DNA of 64,000 nt from Streptomyces flaveus (GCF_014647675.1 NZ_BMPQ01000019.1:107606-171605); one strand, 5' to 3'; numbered from the stretch's first letter, positions 26,315-35,149 are shown. Numbers and translations: made by a program. The notes: generated by a model not told the origin, from the letters alone.

Positions 26315-26806
26315 ATGTCCCACAGCGATGCCATAACCCGCGTGTCCCTCAAGAGAATTACTCCCGACGTCTCCACAGCGATGGGCGCCCTGCACGGTGC
26401 CGCCGTTTCCGCGGCGCGGGATGCCAAGATCGAGCCGGAGCTGCTCGAGTTGCTCAGAATTCGCGCGTCGCAGATCAACGGCTGTGCGTTCTGCCTCGAC
26501 ATGCACACGAAGGACGCCCGCGCGCAGGGCGAGACCGAACAGCGCATCTACGCGCTGAGTGCCTGGCGGGAGACCCCGTTCTTCACCGAACGGGAGCGCG
26601 CCGCACTGGCGTTGACCGAGGCAGTGACCCTGGTGCACGACGGGCGGGTCCCGGACGCGGTGTACGCGGAGGCCGCCGAGGTCTTCGACGAGGAGCAGAT
26701 CGCGGCACTGATCTGGGCGGCCACCGTCATCAACGCGTACAACCGCATCGCCATCGCGCAACGTATGGCTCCGGGGGCTTATCAGCCCAAGCAGAAGTCC
26801 GACTGA
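26315..26806 (+). CDS. AhpD-like carboxymuconolactone decarboxylase family protein
   Basis: Peroxidase-like protein of 163 residues from the AhpD/CMD family. The redox motif CAFCLDMH (near residue 53) provides two cysteines and a histidine, as in AhpD, where they reduce peroxides with partner reductants. The rest (ERERAALALTEAVTLVHDGRVPD) is typical of small single-domain members. A role in peroxide detoxification is likely but unproven. It starts at ATG 26315 after the methyltransferase gene and ends before a strong terminator. Confidence 0.88.
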   Translation: MSHSDAITRVSLKRITPDVSTAMGALHGAAVSAARDAKIEPELLELLRIRASQINGCAFCLDMHTKDARAQGETEQRIYALSAWRETPFFTERERAALALTEAVTLVHDGRVPDAVYAEAAEVFDEEQIAALIWAATVINAYNRIAIAQRMAPGAYQPKQKSD

Positions 26807-26863
26807 GGCCTTGAGAGAGTGAAACCAGACCTGAATCCGGCCTGAATTCGGAAATGGGTCGAT

Positions 26864-26893
26864 GGCGCCGGGCGATTGAATTCGTCCGGCGCC
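26864..26893. terminator. Bidirectional hairpin terminator
   Basis: Eight-bp arms GGCGCCGG and CCGGCGCC (26864-26871 and 26886-26893) are followed by a T-rich stretch. It separates the convergent AhpD-like and aminotransferase genes. Confidence 0.78.
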
Positions 26894-26955
26894 TTCGGTT
26901 TCGGATGTGTCGTTTTCGTCTCGGGTAGCAGAGGCACCCCTATGTGATGTCGATT

Positions 26956-27750
26956 TCAGGTGGTCGGCAACGGCTCCATGATGTCGTCCAGCCATTTCCT
27001 CCATTCCTCGGCCCGCATCGCCGGACCCGCCTCCATCGGTCGTCCCTCCCACGCGACCACCGGGCGGATCCCGTGCAGGGCGTTCACCAGCCACACCTCG
27101 CGACCCTCCAGCTCCTCCAGGGTCCGCTCGCGCTGAGCGAGCTGGACGCCGGTGGCCGCGGCCCGTTCCTGGATGAGCCCGAGGGTGACTCCCAGGAGCA
27201 GGGGCAGCCGCGTCGGGGGCGAGCAGAGGGTGTCGTCCTCCCACCACAGGAGGCTTGAGCTCGATCCCTCCAGGACGAGGCCCGAGGGTGCGATGAGTAC
27301 GGCCTCCTCTGCGCCCTGTCCGGCCGCCCGCTGCCGGACCCGGGCCAGGACGTCGAGGTCGGGGCCCTTGCGGCGGGGCACGGTCCGCGGATCGGGCTGG
27401 CCCGCCGCCCACACCCGCACTTCGGGGGCCAGTTCCGGGGCGTGCCGCAGCAGGAGCCTCAGCTGGAGGGATCCGCGGACGAGTTCGACACGGGGGAACC
27501 ACGTTCCCGTCCGGGGCAAGGCCGTGGTCATGTCCCGCCAGAACTCGGTGAGTTGTCCGGGCGGTGGGGCGCCGCAGTCGGCGCAGGCGCGCTCGAAGCG
27601 TGCCCGGTGCCGCTCGAAGCCGCGCACCAGTCCGTCGCGCAGCAGCCACGAGTCCGCGGCCAGCAGTCGGGTGTCGGCCGCCAGGCCCCGGGCCAGACCA
27701 CTGCCCGGGGTCCAGGCCAACAGGCCCTCCGCGGTTGCGGGTCGCGTCAT
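26956..27750 (-). CDS. pabC: Class IV aminotransferase, probable aminodeoxychorismate lyase
   Basis: PLP enzyme of 264 residues from fold type IV. In an operon with a fused aminodeoxychorismate synthase, the most economical role is removal of pyruvate from 4-amino-4-deoxychorismate to give 4-aminobenzoate. Family landmarks are FERHRARF (about residues 44-51), VRGSLQLRLLLR, the segment AVLIAPSGLVLEGSSSSLLWW, and NALHGIRPVVAW near the C-terminus. The expected Schiff-base lysine is not obvious in the usual position: RRKGPDLDVLARVRQ carries the candidate lysine. ATG at 27750 is the likely start; the frame extends upstream without support. It is the last gene of the six-gene set, 55 bp after the monooxygenase. 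Confidence 0.75.
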   Translation of the reverse strand: MTRPATAEGLLAWTPGSGLARGLAADTRLLAADSWLLRDGLVRGFERHRARFERACADCGAPPPGQLTEFWRDMTTALPRTGTWFPRVELVRGSLQLRLLLRHAPELAPEVRVWAAGQPDPRTVPRRKGPDLDVLARVRQRAAGQGAEEAVLIAPSGLVLEGSSSSLLWWEDDTLCSPPTRLPLLLGVTLGLIQERAAATGVQLAQRERTLEELEGREVWLVNALHGIRPVVAWEGRPMEAGPAMRAEEWRKWLDDIMEPLPTT

Positions 27751-27805
27751 AGAGACTCCTCTCAATTCACTCCGTGTCTCATCGGATGCCCTGGTAACAG
27801 GCGCC

Positions 27806-28984
27806 CTAGTACTTACGGCCCACGCTCGCCGGCGGGCCCTTGCGTGGCCCGTAGGGAGCATGCTCCAGCCAAGCTCCGCACCACGGCATTACGGGTGCGA
27901 GTGCCGCTGCCGCGCGCTGTTTGACCCGTACGATCCGCCGCCGGGGCCGCAGATGGTCCAATGCGGTGCCGGCGGCAGCGCTGTTGAACAGGGCCGCCGC
28001 GCGCCGGGCCGCCGCGAAGTGGGCGACCGCTTCCGGCACTCCGGTGGCAATGGCCTCCGCTGCCGCAGCCGCGTCGGCGATTCCGCTGTTCATGCCACGT
28101 GCGCCGAAGGGCGGGAAGAGGTGCGCCGCCTCGCCGACGAGCAGCACCCGGTGGTACGGGTCGCTGAAGGAGGCGGCGACCTTGCGCAGGAAGCGGTACG
28201 TCGACACCCACAGGATCCGGTCGGCGTACCCCTGACCCACCACGGCCGGCAGCCAGCCGCGTACGGACTCCTCGGTGCCGTACACCTCCTGACGGTCGTC
28301 GTCGCGGCACTGGAGGTCGAGCTGAAAGCCGCCGGTGAACGGCACGCGCATCACGCTGCGTCCGCCGACGCCGGGATGCTCGTAGTGGAAGACCCGTTCC
28401 AGCGGGAGTTCCGCGCCCGGGATGTCGGCGACGTCCACGACGACGTGGAAGCCGTTCGCGTGGCTGCCCTCCAGGGCGATGCCCAGTTCACGCCGCAGCG
28501 CCGAGCGCGCGCCGTCGGCCGCGATGACGTGGCTGCCGGTCCAGGTGCGGCCGTCGTCGTCGGTAAGGGTGACGCCGGTCGGCTTGGTCCGTACGCCCAC
28601 CACCTCGGCACCCCACACGAACTCCACTCCGGCGTCCTTGCAGGCGGCGAGCAGGAAGCGCTCGGTGTCCACCTGGCGCAGGCTGGTGAAGGGCGGCGGT
28701 CCCGATGGCGGCGGGAAGGTGCGGGAGTAGACCTCGCGGCCCCGGTAGAGGGTGCGCTTGGTCTGCCAGGTGCGTCCGTACGCGGTGATCTCGTCGGCCA
28801 GCCCCGGTCGCATCGACTCGAGCAGGTGCAGGGTCTCCCTGTGGACGAACAGGGCGCGGCTGCCCGGCCGTTCGCGGCCCTCGGGGTCGGCCTCCAGGAG
28901 GGTGACCGGCAGGTCGCGGGCGCGCAGGGCGAGGGCGGCCGACAGGCCCACGGGTCCCGCGCCCACCACGATGACGGGGCTCAT
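27806..28984 (-). CDS. FAD-dependent aromatic monooxygenase
   Basis: Group A flavoprotein hydroxylase of 392 residues. The FAD motif GAGPVG is at residues 8-13. The DG motif appears as VIAADGARSALRRELG, and the second flavin motif as LLVGEAAHLFPPFGARGMNSGIADA. These enzymes hydroxylate phenols, aminobenzoates or related rings using NAD(P)H and oxygen. ATG at 28984 overlaps the upstream ligase stop by four bases, so the two proteins are made together. A substrate derived from 4-aminobenzoate is inferred from context. N-oxidation, epoxidation or ring opening cannot be excluded. Confidence 0.85.
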   Translation of the reverse strand: MSPVIVVGAGPVGLSAALALRARDLPVTLLEADPEGRERPGSRALFVHRETLHLLESMRPGLADEITAYGRTWQTKRTLYRGREVYSRTFPPPSGPPPFTSLRQVDTERFLLAACKDAGVEFVWGAEVVGVRTKPTGVTLTDDDGRTWTGSHVIAADGARSALRRELGIALEGSHANGFHVVVDVADIPGAELPLERVFHYEHPGVGGRSVMRVPFTGGFQLDLQCRDDDRQEVYGTEESVRGWLPAVVGQGYADRILWVSTYRFLRKVAASFSDPYHRVLLVGEAAHLFPPFGARGMNSGIADAAAAAEAIATGVPEAVAHFAAARRAAALFNSAAAGTALDHLRPRRRIVRVKQRAAAALAPVMPWCGAWLEHAPYGPRKGPPASVGRKY

Positions 28985-30606
28985 GTGCGGGTGCCCTCGG
29001 TCAGCATGCGGGTGATCTCCACCCGCTTCACCTTCCAGGTGGCGGTCATCGGCAGCTCCTCGAACCGCCACTGCCGTGGTTCAGCCATCGCGGGCAGGTC
29101 GTCAGTGGCCTTCCGCCAGCGCTCCATGTCCAGGGGCACGTCGCCGCGGACGCACACGACCGGTACAGGTTCGCGGTCGGCGCCCCGCACGATGACGACC
29201 TCGCGCAACTCCTCCAGGCGGGACATCAGGGTGTCCTCGACCTCCAGGTTGCTGTGCACCGAGTCGATCTGGTCGATCTCACGGTCGATCAGATACAGGG
29301 CACCCAGGCGGCTCTGGTAGCCCATGTCGCCCATCTGCCACCAGTCACCGTCGAGTTGGCGCAGATACTGCTCCCGCGCGCCGAGATAGGTGAGGATGCG
29401 CCCCCTGGTGCGGGCCTCGATCGGTCCGGGTGTTCCGGGCCTGGCCCGCCCGCCGGAGCCGTCGGCGATGCGTACGCGCGTGAAGCCCGGGATGCCGATC
29501 CCGACCCGGCGGCCGTCGGCACGGGCGGCGCTGCGCCGGGTGAACCACTGGAAGGCGACCGGGCCCGTCTCGCTCTGCCCGTACAACTGGATCAGATACG
29601 GCGAGCGGCGCTTCGAGGCGTCCAGCAGCCGCCGCACGGTCCGCGGATGGATCGCGTCGAAGGTGGAGCCGTACGAGCGGACCCGGGACAGCGGCGCTCC
29701 GGGGGCGTCGGCCAACTCCTCCCACAGTACGAAGGTGTTGGGGTGGGTCTCGACGATGCCGGGGCGGTGGCGGGTGAGCAGGGGGCCGACCGAGGCGGGT
29801 TCGGGGTGGGTGATCAGCACCAGTGGGCTGCCGAAGTGCAGCAGCACGCCGAGGAGGTGGTAGAAGCGCGAGTGCACGAACGACATGTGCAGTGCCGCGA
29901 TCTCGCCGCGGGTGGGCCAGCCCATCGCCTTCTGCGGTACGAGCCGGTTCCACATGGTGTTCGGGCAGTGCACGGCAAGCTTGGGGACGCCGGTGGTGCC
30001 CGAGCTGTGCGTGATCAGGGAGGGTTCGCGGGGGTGGAGGCGTACGGGCGCGGGTGGCTTGCTGCCGGCGTACTGCTCCAGGGGGACGGCTCCGGGTGCG
30101 TCGTCCACGGAGAGCGTCCGCCGTACGAGCGTGGGGAGTTCGACGTCCTTGAGCGGTCCTTCCAGCTTGGCCCGGTCGGTGATCAGCCAGGGCTTGTGGA
30201 GGCGTTCGAGGAGCTGTCCGGCCACCGGGCCCGCCAGGGCGGGCGCGAGCAGCGCGGGTACGGCGCCGATCCGGGAGACGGCACAGGTCAGCAGCACGAT
30301 GTCGACGTTGTCCGACTTGTGGATGACCACCTCCTCCGACGGCCTGACCCCGGCCTCCCACAGCCGGCCGGAGAGTTCGTCGACGAGGTCCGCGAGCACC
30401 GTGTAGCTGAGGTAGACGCCGAGGTCGGGGTTGACGTCCAGCGGCCGGTCCAGCGTGACGAAGGCCGCTCCGTGGCGGTCTGCCGCCTGCCGGAACATCG
30501 GGCCCAGATAGAAGCCGCGGTCGGGGAGCAGGGGCTGCTGCTGTCGCATGCGCCCAATCCTTTCTGCTGTGGTGCCTGAGGCCGGGGTCGACGAGTCGGC
30601 GCTCAT
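28981..30606 (-). CDS. AMP-dependent synthetase/ligase (adenylate-forming enzyme)
   Basis: Acyl-activating enzyme of 541 residues from the ANL superfamily. The phosphate-binding motif is THSSGTTGVPK, the A5 region is YGQSETGPVAFQW, the hinge region is LYLIDREIDQIDS, and the catalytic C-terminal lysine lies in TATWKVKRVEI. It is more divergent than the neighbouring ligase and lacks a fused carrier domain. ATG at 30606 begins two bases after the upstream stop; ATG at 30549, preceded by AAAGGA, is a credible alternative. It could make a CoA ester, an amide or an ester of the pathway acid; sequence alone does not decide. Confidence 0.85.
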   Translation of the reverse strand: MSADSSTPASGTTAERIGRMRQQQPLLPDRGFYLGPMFRQAADRHGAAFVTLDRPLDVNPDLGVYLSYTVLADLVDELSGRLWEAGVRPSEEVVIHKSDNVDIVLLTCAVSRIGAVPALLAPALAGPVAGQLLERLHKPWLITDRAKLEGPLKDVELPTLVRRTLSVDDAPGAVPLEQYAGSKPPAPVRLHPREPSLITHSSGTTGVPKLAVHCPNTMWNRLVPQKAMGWPTRGEIAALHMSFVHSRFYHLLGVLLHFGSPLVLITHPEPASVGPLLTRHRPGIVETHPNTFVLWEELADAPGAPLSRVRSYGSTFDAIHPRTVRRLLDASKRRSPYLIQLYGQSETGPVAFQWFTRRSAARADGRRVGIGIPGFTRVRIADGSGGRARPGTPGPIEARTRGRILTYLGAREQYLRQLDGDWWQMGDMGYQSRLGALYLIDREIDQIDSVHSNLEVEDTLMSRLEELREVVIVRGADREPVPVVCVRGDVPLDMERWRKATDDLPAMAEPRQWRFEELPMTATWKVKRVEITRMLTEGTRT

Positions 30607-30608
30607 GG

Positions 30609-32183
30609 TCACCACGCGCCCTGGCGGACGAGGTGGCGGCGGAGTTTTCCGGTGGGGGTGCGGGGCAGCGTCGGCACGAAGCTCACGCTGCGGGGGACCT
30701 TGAAGGCGGCGAGGCGCTCGCGCGCCAGGGCGATGAGTTCGGCTTCGAGGCCCGCCGGTATCGGGGTGACGGGGACGACGAAGGCGCGTAACCGGTTCGC
30801 GCCGCGCCGGTCGGTGACGGCGGCGACGGCGACCTCCTTCACCGCGTGATGGGTCCGCAGTACGGCCTCCACCTCCAGCGGGGAGACGGTGATGCCGCCG
30901 ACCATTTCCATGTCGTCGGCGCGGCCCAGGTGCCGGATGGTGCCGTCGGGTTCGCGGCGCGCCCGGTCCCGGGTGGCCAGCCAGCCGCCGACCAGGGTGC
31001 GCTCGGTCTCCTCGGGCCGGTTCAGGTAGCCGGGCGTCAACGTCGGTCCGCGGACCCACAGTTCGCCCGAGGTGCCGTCGGACACCGGGCGTCCCGCGCT
31101 GTCGCGCACCTCCACCTCGAAGCCGGGTACGGGGCGGCCGACGGTGCCCGGGTGGTTGTGCTGGAAGCTGTTGGCGCAGAAGGCGTGCCCGGCCTCGGTG
31201 GAGCCGATCTGTTCCAGCACGGGAGCGCCGAGCAGTGCGGTGATCTGTTCCCCGAGCCCGGCGGGCATCCCCTCACCGGCCGACACCGCGGCCCGTACGG
31301 AGGCGAAGCAGGTGGTGTGCCCGCCTGCCCGGTCGGCCACGAGGGCGGCGTAGGCCGACGGTACGGAGTAGAGCAGGGTCACCCGGTGCCGTACGACGAT
31401 CTCGTCGATGGCCGCGGGGGTCGGGCGCCGGTCCACCAGTACCGCGGAGGAGCCGGAGAACAGCGGGAAGGCGAAGGTGTTGCCGAAGCCGTAGGCGAAG
31501 AACAGCTTCGACACCGACAGGGTGACGTCCTCCGGGGTGATCTTCAGCAACCGCCGGCCGATCAGGTCGTGGTACGTCTTCGGGTCGCCGTGGCAGTGCA
31601 CAACTCCCTTGGGACTGCCGGTGGTTCCGGAGGTGTACTGGATGTACAGCGGGGTGTGCGCGTCGACCGGGTGGGCGTCGGCGGTCGGCTCCGCGGTGCG
31701 GGTGAGCGCGACCAGCTGATCGGCGCCGAGGCGGGCGCGGTCCGCGAACCGGTCCTCGAGGCCAGGGCCGGTCACGCACAGCGCGGCCTCGGTGTCCTCG
31801 GCCATGAACTCGTGCTCCGGGGCGGTGAGTTCGGGGTTGACCAGTACCGCGACGGCTCCGAGCCGGGCGGTGGCGAGGAAGGCCGTCACCCAGGCGACGG
31901 AGTCGGGCAGCGCGATCAGCACCCGGTCGCCGGGACCCACGCCGTGGTCGGCGAGCACGGTGGCCGCGCGGGCCGCGAGGTCGTGCACCTCTCCGTGGGT
32001 CCAGGACTGGTGGCCCTGGCGGAACGCGGTGCGTGCGGTCCAGTCGCGCCGTTCGGCGAGCGCGGCGAGGTGGGCGGCCAGGTTTCCGGGGGCGCCCGCG
32101 TCGGCGAAGGTCCGCGTGGCGTGCAAGGTCGTCAGACTGGTCGTGGACGGCGCGGTCGGCCGGTCTGTGTGCGTGGTCGTCAT
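30609..32183 (-). CDS. Benzoate-CoA ligase family protein
   Basis: Adenylate-forming ligase of 524 residues most like benzoate and 4-hydroxybenzoate CoA ligases. It has YTSGTTGSPKG near residue 185, GSTEAGHAF as the A5 motif, GRADDMEMVGG at the hinge and PRTPTGKLRRH with the terminal catalytic lysine. In this operon the likely acid is 4-aminobenzoate or a hydroxylated form, giving an activated CoA thioester; that is inference. ATG at 32183 overlaps the synthase stop by four bases. Two different ligases side by side suggest either two activated acids or activation followed by condensation. Confidence 0.87.
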   Translation of the reverse strand: MTTTHTDRPTAPSTTSLTTLHATRTFADAGAPGNLAAHLAALAERRDWTARTAFRQGHQSWTHGEVHDLAARAATVLADHGVGPGDRVLIALPDSVAWVTAFLATARLGAVAVLVNPELTAPEHEFMAEDTEAALCVTGPGLEDRFADRARLGADQLVALTRTAEPTADAHPVDAHTPLYIQYTSGTTGSPKGVVHCHGDPKTYHDLIGRRLLKITPEDVTLSVSKLFFAYGFGNTFAFPLFSGSSAVLVDRRPTPAAIDEIVVRHRVTLLYSVPSAYAALVADRAGGHTTCFASVRAAVSAGEGMPAGLGEQITALLGAPVLEQIGSTEAGHAFCANSFQHNHPGTVGRPVPGFEVEVRDSAGRPVSDGTSGELWVRGPTLTPGYLNRPEETERTLVGGWLATRDRARREPDGTIRHLGRADDMEMVGGITVSPLEVEAVLRTHHAVKEVAVAAVTDRRGANRLRAFVVPVTPIPAGLEAELIALARERLAAFKVPRSVSFVPTLPRTPTGKLRRHLVRQGAW

Positions 32184-34303
32184 CGGGTCGGCTCCTCGGC
32201 AGCGGCGGCGGGGACAGCGGTGTGCTCCTGGTGGACGGCCCGCATCTGTGCCGCGGTCTTCAGCAGCATCTCGTCGTACTCGGCGGCCGGATCGGAGTCG
32301 AGGACGATCGCGCCGCCGGCCCCCAGGTGCATCAGGCCGTCGGTGAACACGGCGGTGCGGATGACGATGCTCAGGTCCGCGCCGCCGCCGCAGCCCAGGT
32401 AGCCGAGGGCGCCGGAGTACACGCCGCGGGCCTCGGTCTCCAGGGAGTCGATGATCTCCATGGTGCGCAGCTTGGGCGCGCCGGTCATGGAGCCGCCGGG
32501 GAAGCAGGCGCGTACGCAGTCGACCGCGTCCGTGCCTTCGCGCAGCCGTCCCTCGACGGTGGAGACGAGCTGGTGGACGGTGGCGTACGTCTCGGTGGCC
32601 ATGAGGCGGGAGACCCGTACCGTGCCGGTCTCGCAGACCCTGCCCAGGTCGTTGCGGAGCAGGTCGACGATCATCAGGTTCTCGGCGCGGGTCTTGGGAT
32701 CCGCGGCCAGCGCGTCCCGGAGCCGGGCGTCCTCGTCCGGGGTGCCGCCGCGCGGTGCGGTGCCCTTGATGGGCTTGGCCTCGGCGATGCCGTCCGGGGT
32801 GATCCGCAGGAACCGCTCGGGGGACGAGCCGGCCACGTCGAGGTCGCCGAACCTCAGGAAGGCCGCGTAGGGCGCCGGGTTGACGCGCCGGAGCACCCGG
32901 TAGAAGTCGTACGGGTCGGGCGGCGCGGGTAACCGGGCGGCGTTGGTCAGGCAGATCTCGTAGCTGGTGCCTGCCCTGAGTTCCCGTTGGCAGGCCTCGA
33001 TGTCCGCGAGGTAGGTGGCCCGGTCGCGGACCAGCCACGGTTCGGCGGCTTCGAGGTCCGGCGCGGAGGTGACGGGCAGCGGCGGCTTGTCCGTGGACAC
33101 GAAGGTGAGCTGGGCCATCGCGCTGTCGAGCCAGTCGGTGGCCTCGCGGGTGGCCTGCGGGGTGTCCTCGGCCAGGCAGACGGCGTAGGTGAAGCCCTCC
33201 TCGTGGTCGACGGCGATCAGCCGGTCGGCGAACAGCCAGCAGGAGTCGGGGGTTTCGGCCCGGTGGCGGCCCGGCGAACCGCAGTCGGCCTTCAACTCGT
33301 AGCCGAAGTAGCCGACATAGCCGCCGGTGAAGTCGAAGGGCAGCCCTGTGCCGTCGGCATGACGGGTCGCCAGCTGTCGCTTCAGGTAGTCGAAGACTGA
33401 GGAGCGGACCTTGCGCAGGGGCCGTCCGGGGCGCTCGACTTCACAGAGGCCGGTGTCGACGTCGTAGCGGACGAACTCGGCGAGCGGGCCCCTGCCGTCC
33501 CCGAAGAACGAGAAGCGGGACTGTCCCTCCTCGACGCGGGAGCTGTCCAGCCAGAACGCCCGCGGGGCGTCGGCGCACATACGGGTGAAGGCGGCCTCGG
33601 CGTCCACGGCGGTGGCGATGCGGCGGGTGTGCAGCCGGTGGGCGGGACGCGGGGCCCGTCGTTGACGAGGGATCGCGGCTGCGGCCGGGGTGACCGCAGT
33701 GTTCTTCGTACGCGGCCTGTGATCCCGCTCCGCGGTGAGGTTGCGGAAGTTCACCAGCATGCGGTGGCCGTAGTCGGTGAGTACGGACTCGGGGTGGAAC
33801 TGCACCCCCCACAGCGGCCGGGTGCGGTGCCGCAGCCCCATCAGGACGCCGTCCTCGGCCCAGGCGGTGGCCTCCAGGGTTTCGGGCAGCGGCTCGCGCA
33901 CGGACAGGGAGTGGTAGCGGACCGCGGTGAAGTGCTGCGGCAGCCCCTGGAACAGGTCCCGGCCGTCGTGCCGGACCGTGGAGAGGTGGCCGTGCCGGGG
34001 CTCGGGGGCGGCCTCGACCAGTCCGCGCTCCCCCAGCGCGATGCCCTGATGTCCCAGGCAGACGCCCAGTACGGGGATCTCGGCCTCGGCGAGCACCCTG
34101 GCGGCGATGCCGAAGTCACGCGATGCGGCGGGGTGTCCCGGCCCCGGCGACACCACCACATTGTCGAACTCCCGCAGATCCGGGATTTCGTCGGCCGGGG
34201 TGTCATTGAGGATCACCGCCGGCTCCTCGCCGTTGACCTCGGCGATCAGCTGGAACAGGTTGTACGTGTACGAGTCGTAATTGTCGATGAGCAGGGTCTT
34301 CAC
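32180..34303 (-). CDS. pabAB: Fused aminodeoxychorismate synthase (PabA-PabB)
   Basis: Bifunctional enzyme of 707 residues making 4-amino-4-deoxychorismate from chorismate and glutamine. The N-terminal glutaminase has Cys82 (GVCLGHQ), His170 and Glu172 (HPES). A linker at about 195-230 leads to the chorismate-binding domain. The diagnostic PIKGT motif (Lys513) marks aminodeoxychorismate synthase; anthranilate synthases have PIAGT here. The SMTGAPK and GGGADLSIVIRTA motifs complete the PabB core. Fused PabAB enzymes are typical of actinomycete antibiotic pathways such as chloramphenicol and candicidin. It is followed by four overlapping or closely spaced genes, so the operon appears dedicated to 4-aminobenzoate use. 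Confidence 0.93.
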   Translation of the reverse strand: MKTLLIDNYDSYTYNLFQLIAEVNGEEPAVILNDTPADEIPDLREFDNVVVSPGPGHPAASRDFGIAARVLAEAEIPVLGVCLGHQGIALGERGLVEAAPEPRHGHLSTVRHDGRDLFQGLPQHFTAVRYHSLSVREPLPETLEATAWAEDGVLMGLRHRTRPLWGVQFHPESVLTDYGHRMLVNFRNLTAERDHRPRTKNTAVTPAAAAIPRQRRAPRPAHRLHTRRIATAVDAEAAFTRMCADAPRAFWLDSSRVEEGQSRFSFFGDGRGPLAEFVRYDVDTGLCEVERPGRPLRKVRSSVFDYLKRQLATRHADGTGLPFDFTGGYVGYFGYELKADCGSPGRHRAETPDSCWLFADRLIAVDHEEGFTYAVCLAEDTPQATREATDWLDSAMAQLTFVSTDKPPLPVTSAPDLEAAEPWLVRDRATYLADIEACQRELRAGTSYEICLTNAARLPAPPDPYDFYRVLRRVNPAPYAAFLRFGDLDVAGSSPERFLRITPDGIAEAKPIKGTAPRGGTPDEDARLRDALAADPKTRAENLMIVDLLRNDLGRVCETGTVRVSRLMATETYATVHQLVSTVEGRLREGTDAVDCVRACFPGGSMTGAPKLRTMEIIDSLETEARGVYSGALGYLGCGGGADLSIVIRTAVFTDGLMHLGAGGAIVLDSDPAAEYDEMLLKTAAQMRAVHQEHTAVPAAAAEEPTR
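32768..32770 (-). other. Neighbourhood of the PIKGT catalytic lysine in pabAB
   Basis: The codons encoding PIKGT span about 32759-32773. The lysine codon of this motif separates aminodeoxychorismate synthases from anthranilate synthases, which supports the 4-aminobenzoate assignment of the locus. Confidence 0.7.
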
Positions 34304-34331
34304 CCGCCCACCTCCTTTGTCGTTCCCGGGC

Positions 34332-34913
34332 CTATGCGGCCCGACGTTTGTGCCGTCCGCGGAGCATCGTCTGAATCGGCGGGTACAGCCATTTCTTGAA
34401 GAAACGCTGAAGCCGTGGCATGAGAATCCAGGTGACGATGGCCGTCACACACAGACACAGCAGCAGGGTGCGGAGCAACGGGTTGAGGTCGCCGATATAG
34501 GGCAGCACGAGGAGATTGAATAAGAGCACCGGCGGAAAGACCGCGCTCATATTGATCAGCCACAGCTTCCATTTCGGTGGCGGTCGCGGAGTGGCCGGCG
34601 TGGCGGCCTGGGCTTCGAACCATGCCCTGGAGCCCTGCACGCTGCGGCGCCCGGTCTCCCGCGCGAGCCCCTCCGCCTGGGCCGCCCACTCGACCCGAGT
34701 GGGCGAGTTCTCCCAGGTCCGGGCCGAATCCTCGCTGTCAAAGCGGTAGACCACATGCCAATCAGCCTCTCCGTCGACGAGCACGCCACCCCCGAGAAAG
34801 CCCGGCTCACGCGCACACGCGCGCAGCGCTGCCCACCCCCAGCGATGGAAGGCGGACTCACAGCCCGGCACCACGAGATACGCCACGGTGACGGTAACGG
34901 GATTCCTGGTCAC
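34332..34913 (-). CDS. Membrane-anchored ABM-domain protein with TTA codon
   Basis: Protein of 193 residues: an antibiotic-biosynthesis-monooxygenase (ABM) ferredoxin-like domain (about 5-95) followed by two membrane helices (LWLINMSAVFPPVLLFNLL and TLLLCLCVTAIVTWIL) and a basic C-terminal tail. The family is widespread and its chemistry undefined. GTG at 34913 is preferred because codons upstream have poor third-position GC; a TTG at 34970 would add 19 residues. Leu131 (counting from this GTG) is encoded by TTA at 34521-34523, so full translation should need the bldA tRNA. It is the first gene of the six-gene set, 28 bp before pabAB. Confidence 0.75.
   Translation of the reverse strand: MTRNPVTVTVAYLVVPGCESAFHRWGWAALRACAREPGFLGGGVLVDGEADWHVVYRFDSEDSARTWENSPTRVEWAAQAEGLARETGRRSVQGSRAWFEAQAATPATPRPPPKWKLWLINMSAVFPPVLLFNLLVLPYIGDLNPLLRTLLLCLCVTAIVTWILMPRLQRFFKKWLYPPIQTMLRGRHKRRAA
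34521..34523 (-). promoter_or_regulatory. In-frame TTA (bldA) codon
   Basis: The leftward strand reads CTC TTA TTC here within the LLF segment of the second half of the ABM-domain protein. TTA codons are rare in Streptomyces and place translation under the developmentally controlled bldA leucyl-tRNA. Confidence 0.85.
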
Positions 34914-35149
34914 TCCTCCGGGTACGGAAAGAAACCCTCGGTCGCTCAAATCTTCAACGAGGTTTTTCAAGCTGCCCGAAATGCACCCTTAAGTCACCTT
35001 TTCATGCATCTTGACAGCTTCTGCCGAGGGGTACCCCTGGGTAACTATTACGGAATTCTGACGGTCCCCTTGAGAGCGCTTGCACGGCGAGTCGGAAAAT
35101 GGAAACGCTCTTTATTCTGCTTGCCAAGAACAGCGACCGCGTAAACCAT
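34914..35149. other. Gap upstream of the aminobenzoate operon
   Basis: This 236-bp gap is richer in A and T than its surroundings. It must hold the end of the kinase transcript and, probably, the leftward promoter of the six-gene set. No clear -35/-10 pair or SARP-type repeat could be fixed. Confidence 0.4.

Noticed and set aside
32180-34303. Anthranilate synthase as the identity of the fused synthase
   Set aside because: The PIKGT motif, rather than PIAGT, and the neighbouring class IV aminotransferase favour aminodeoxychorismate synthase.
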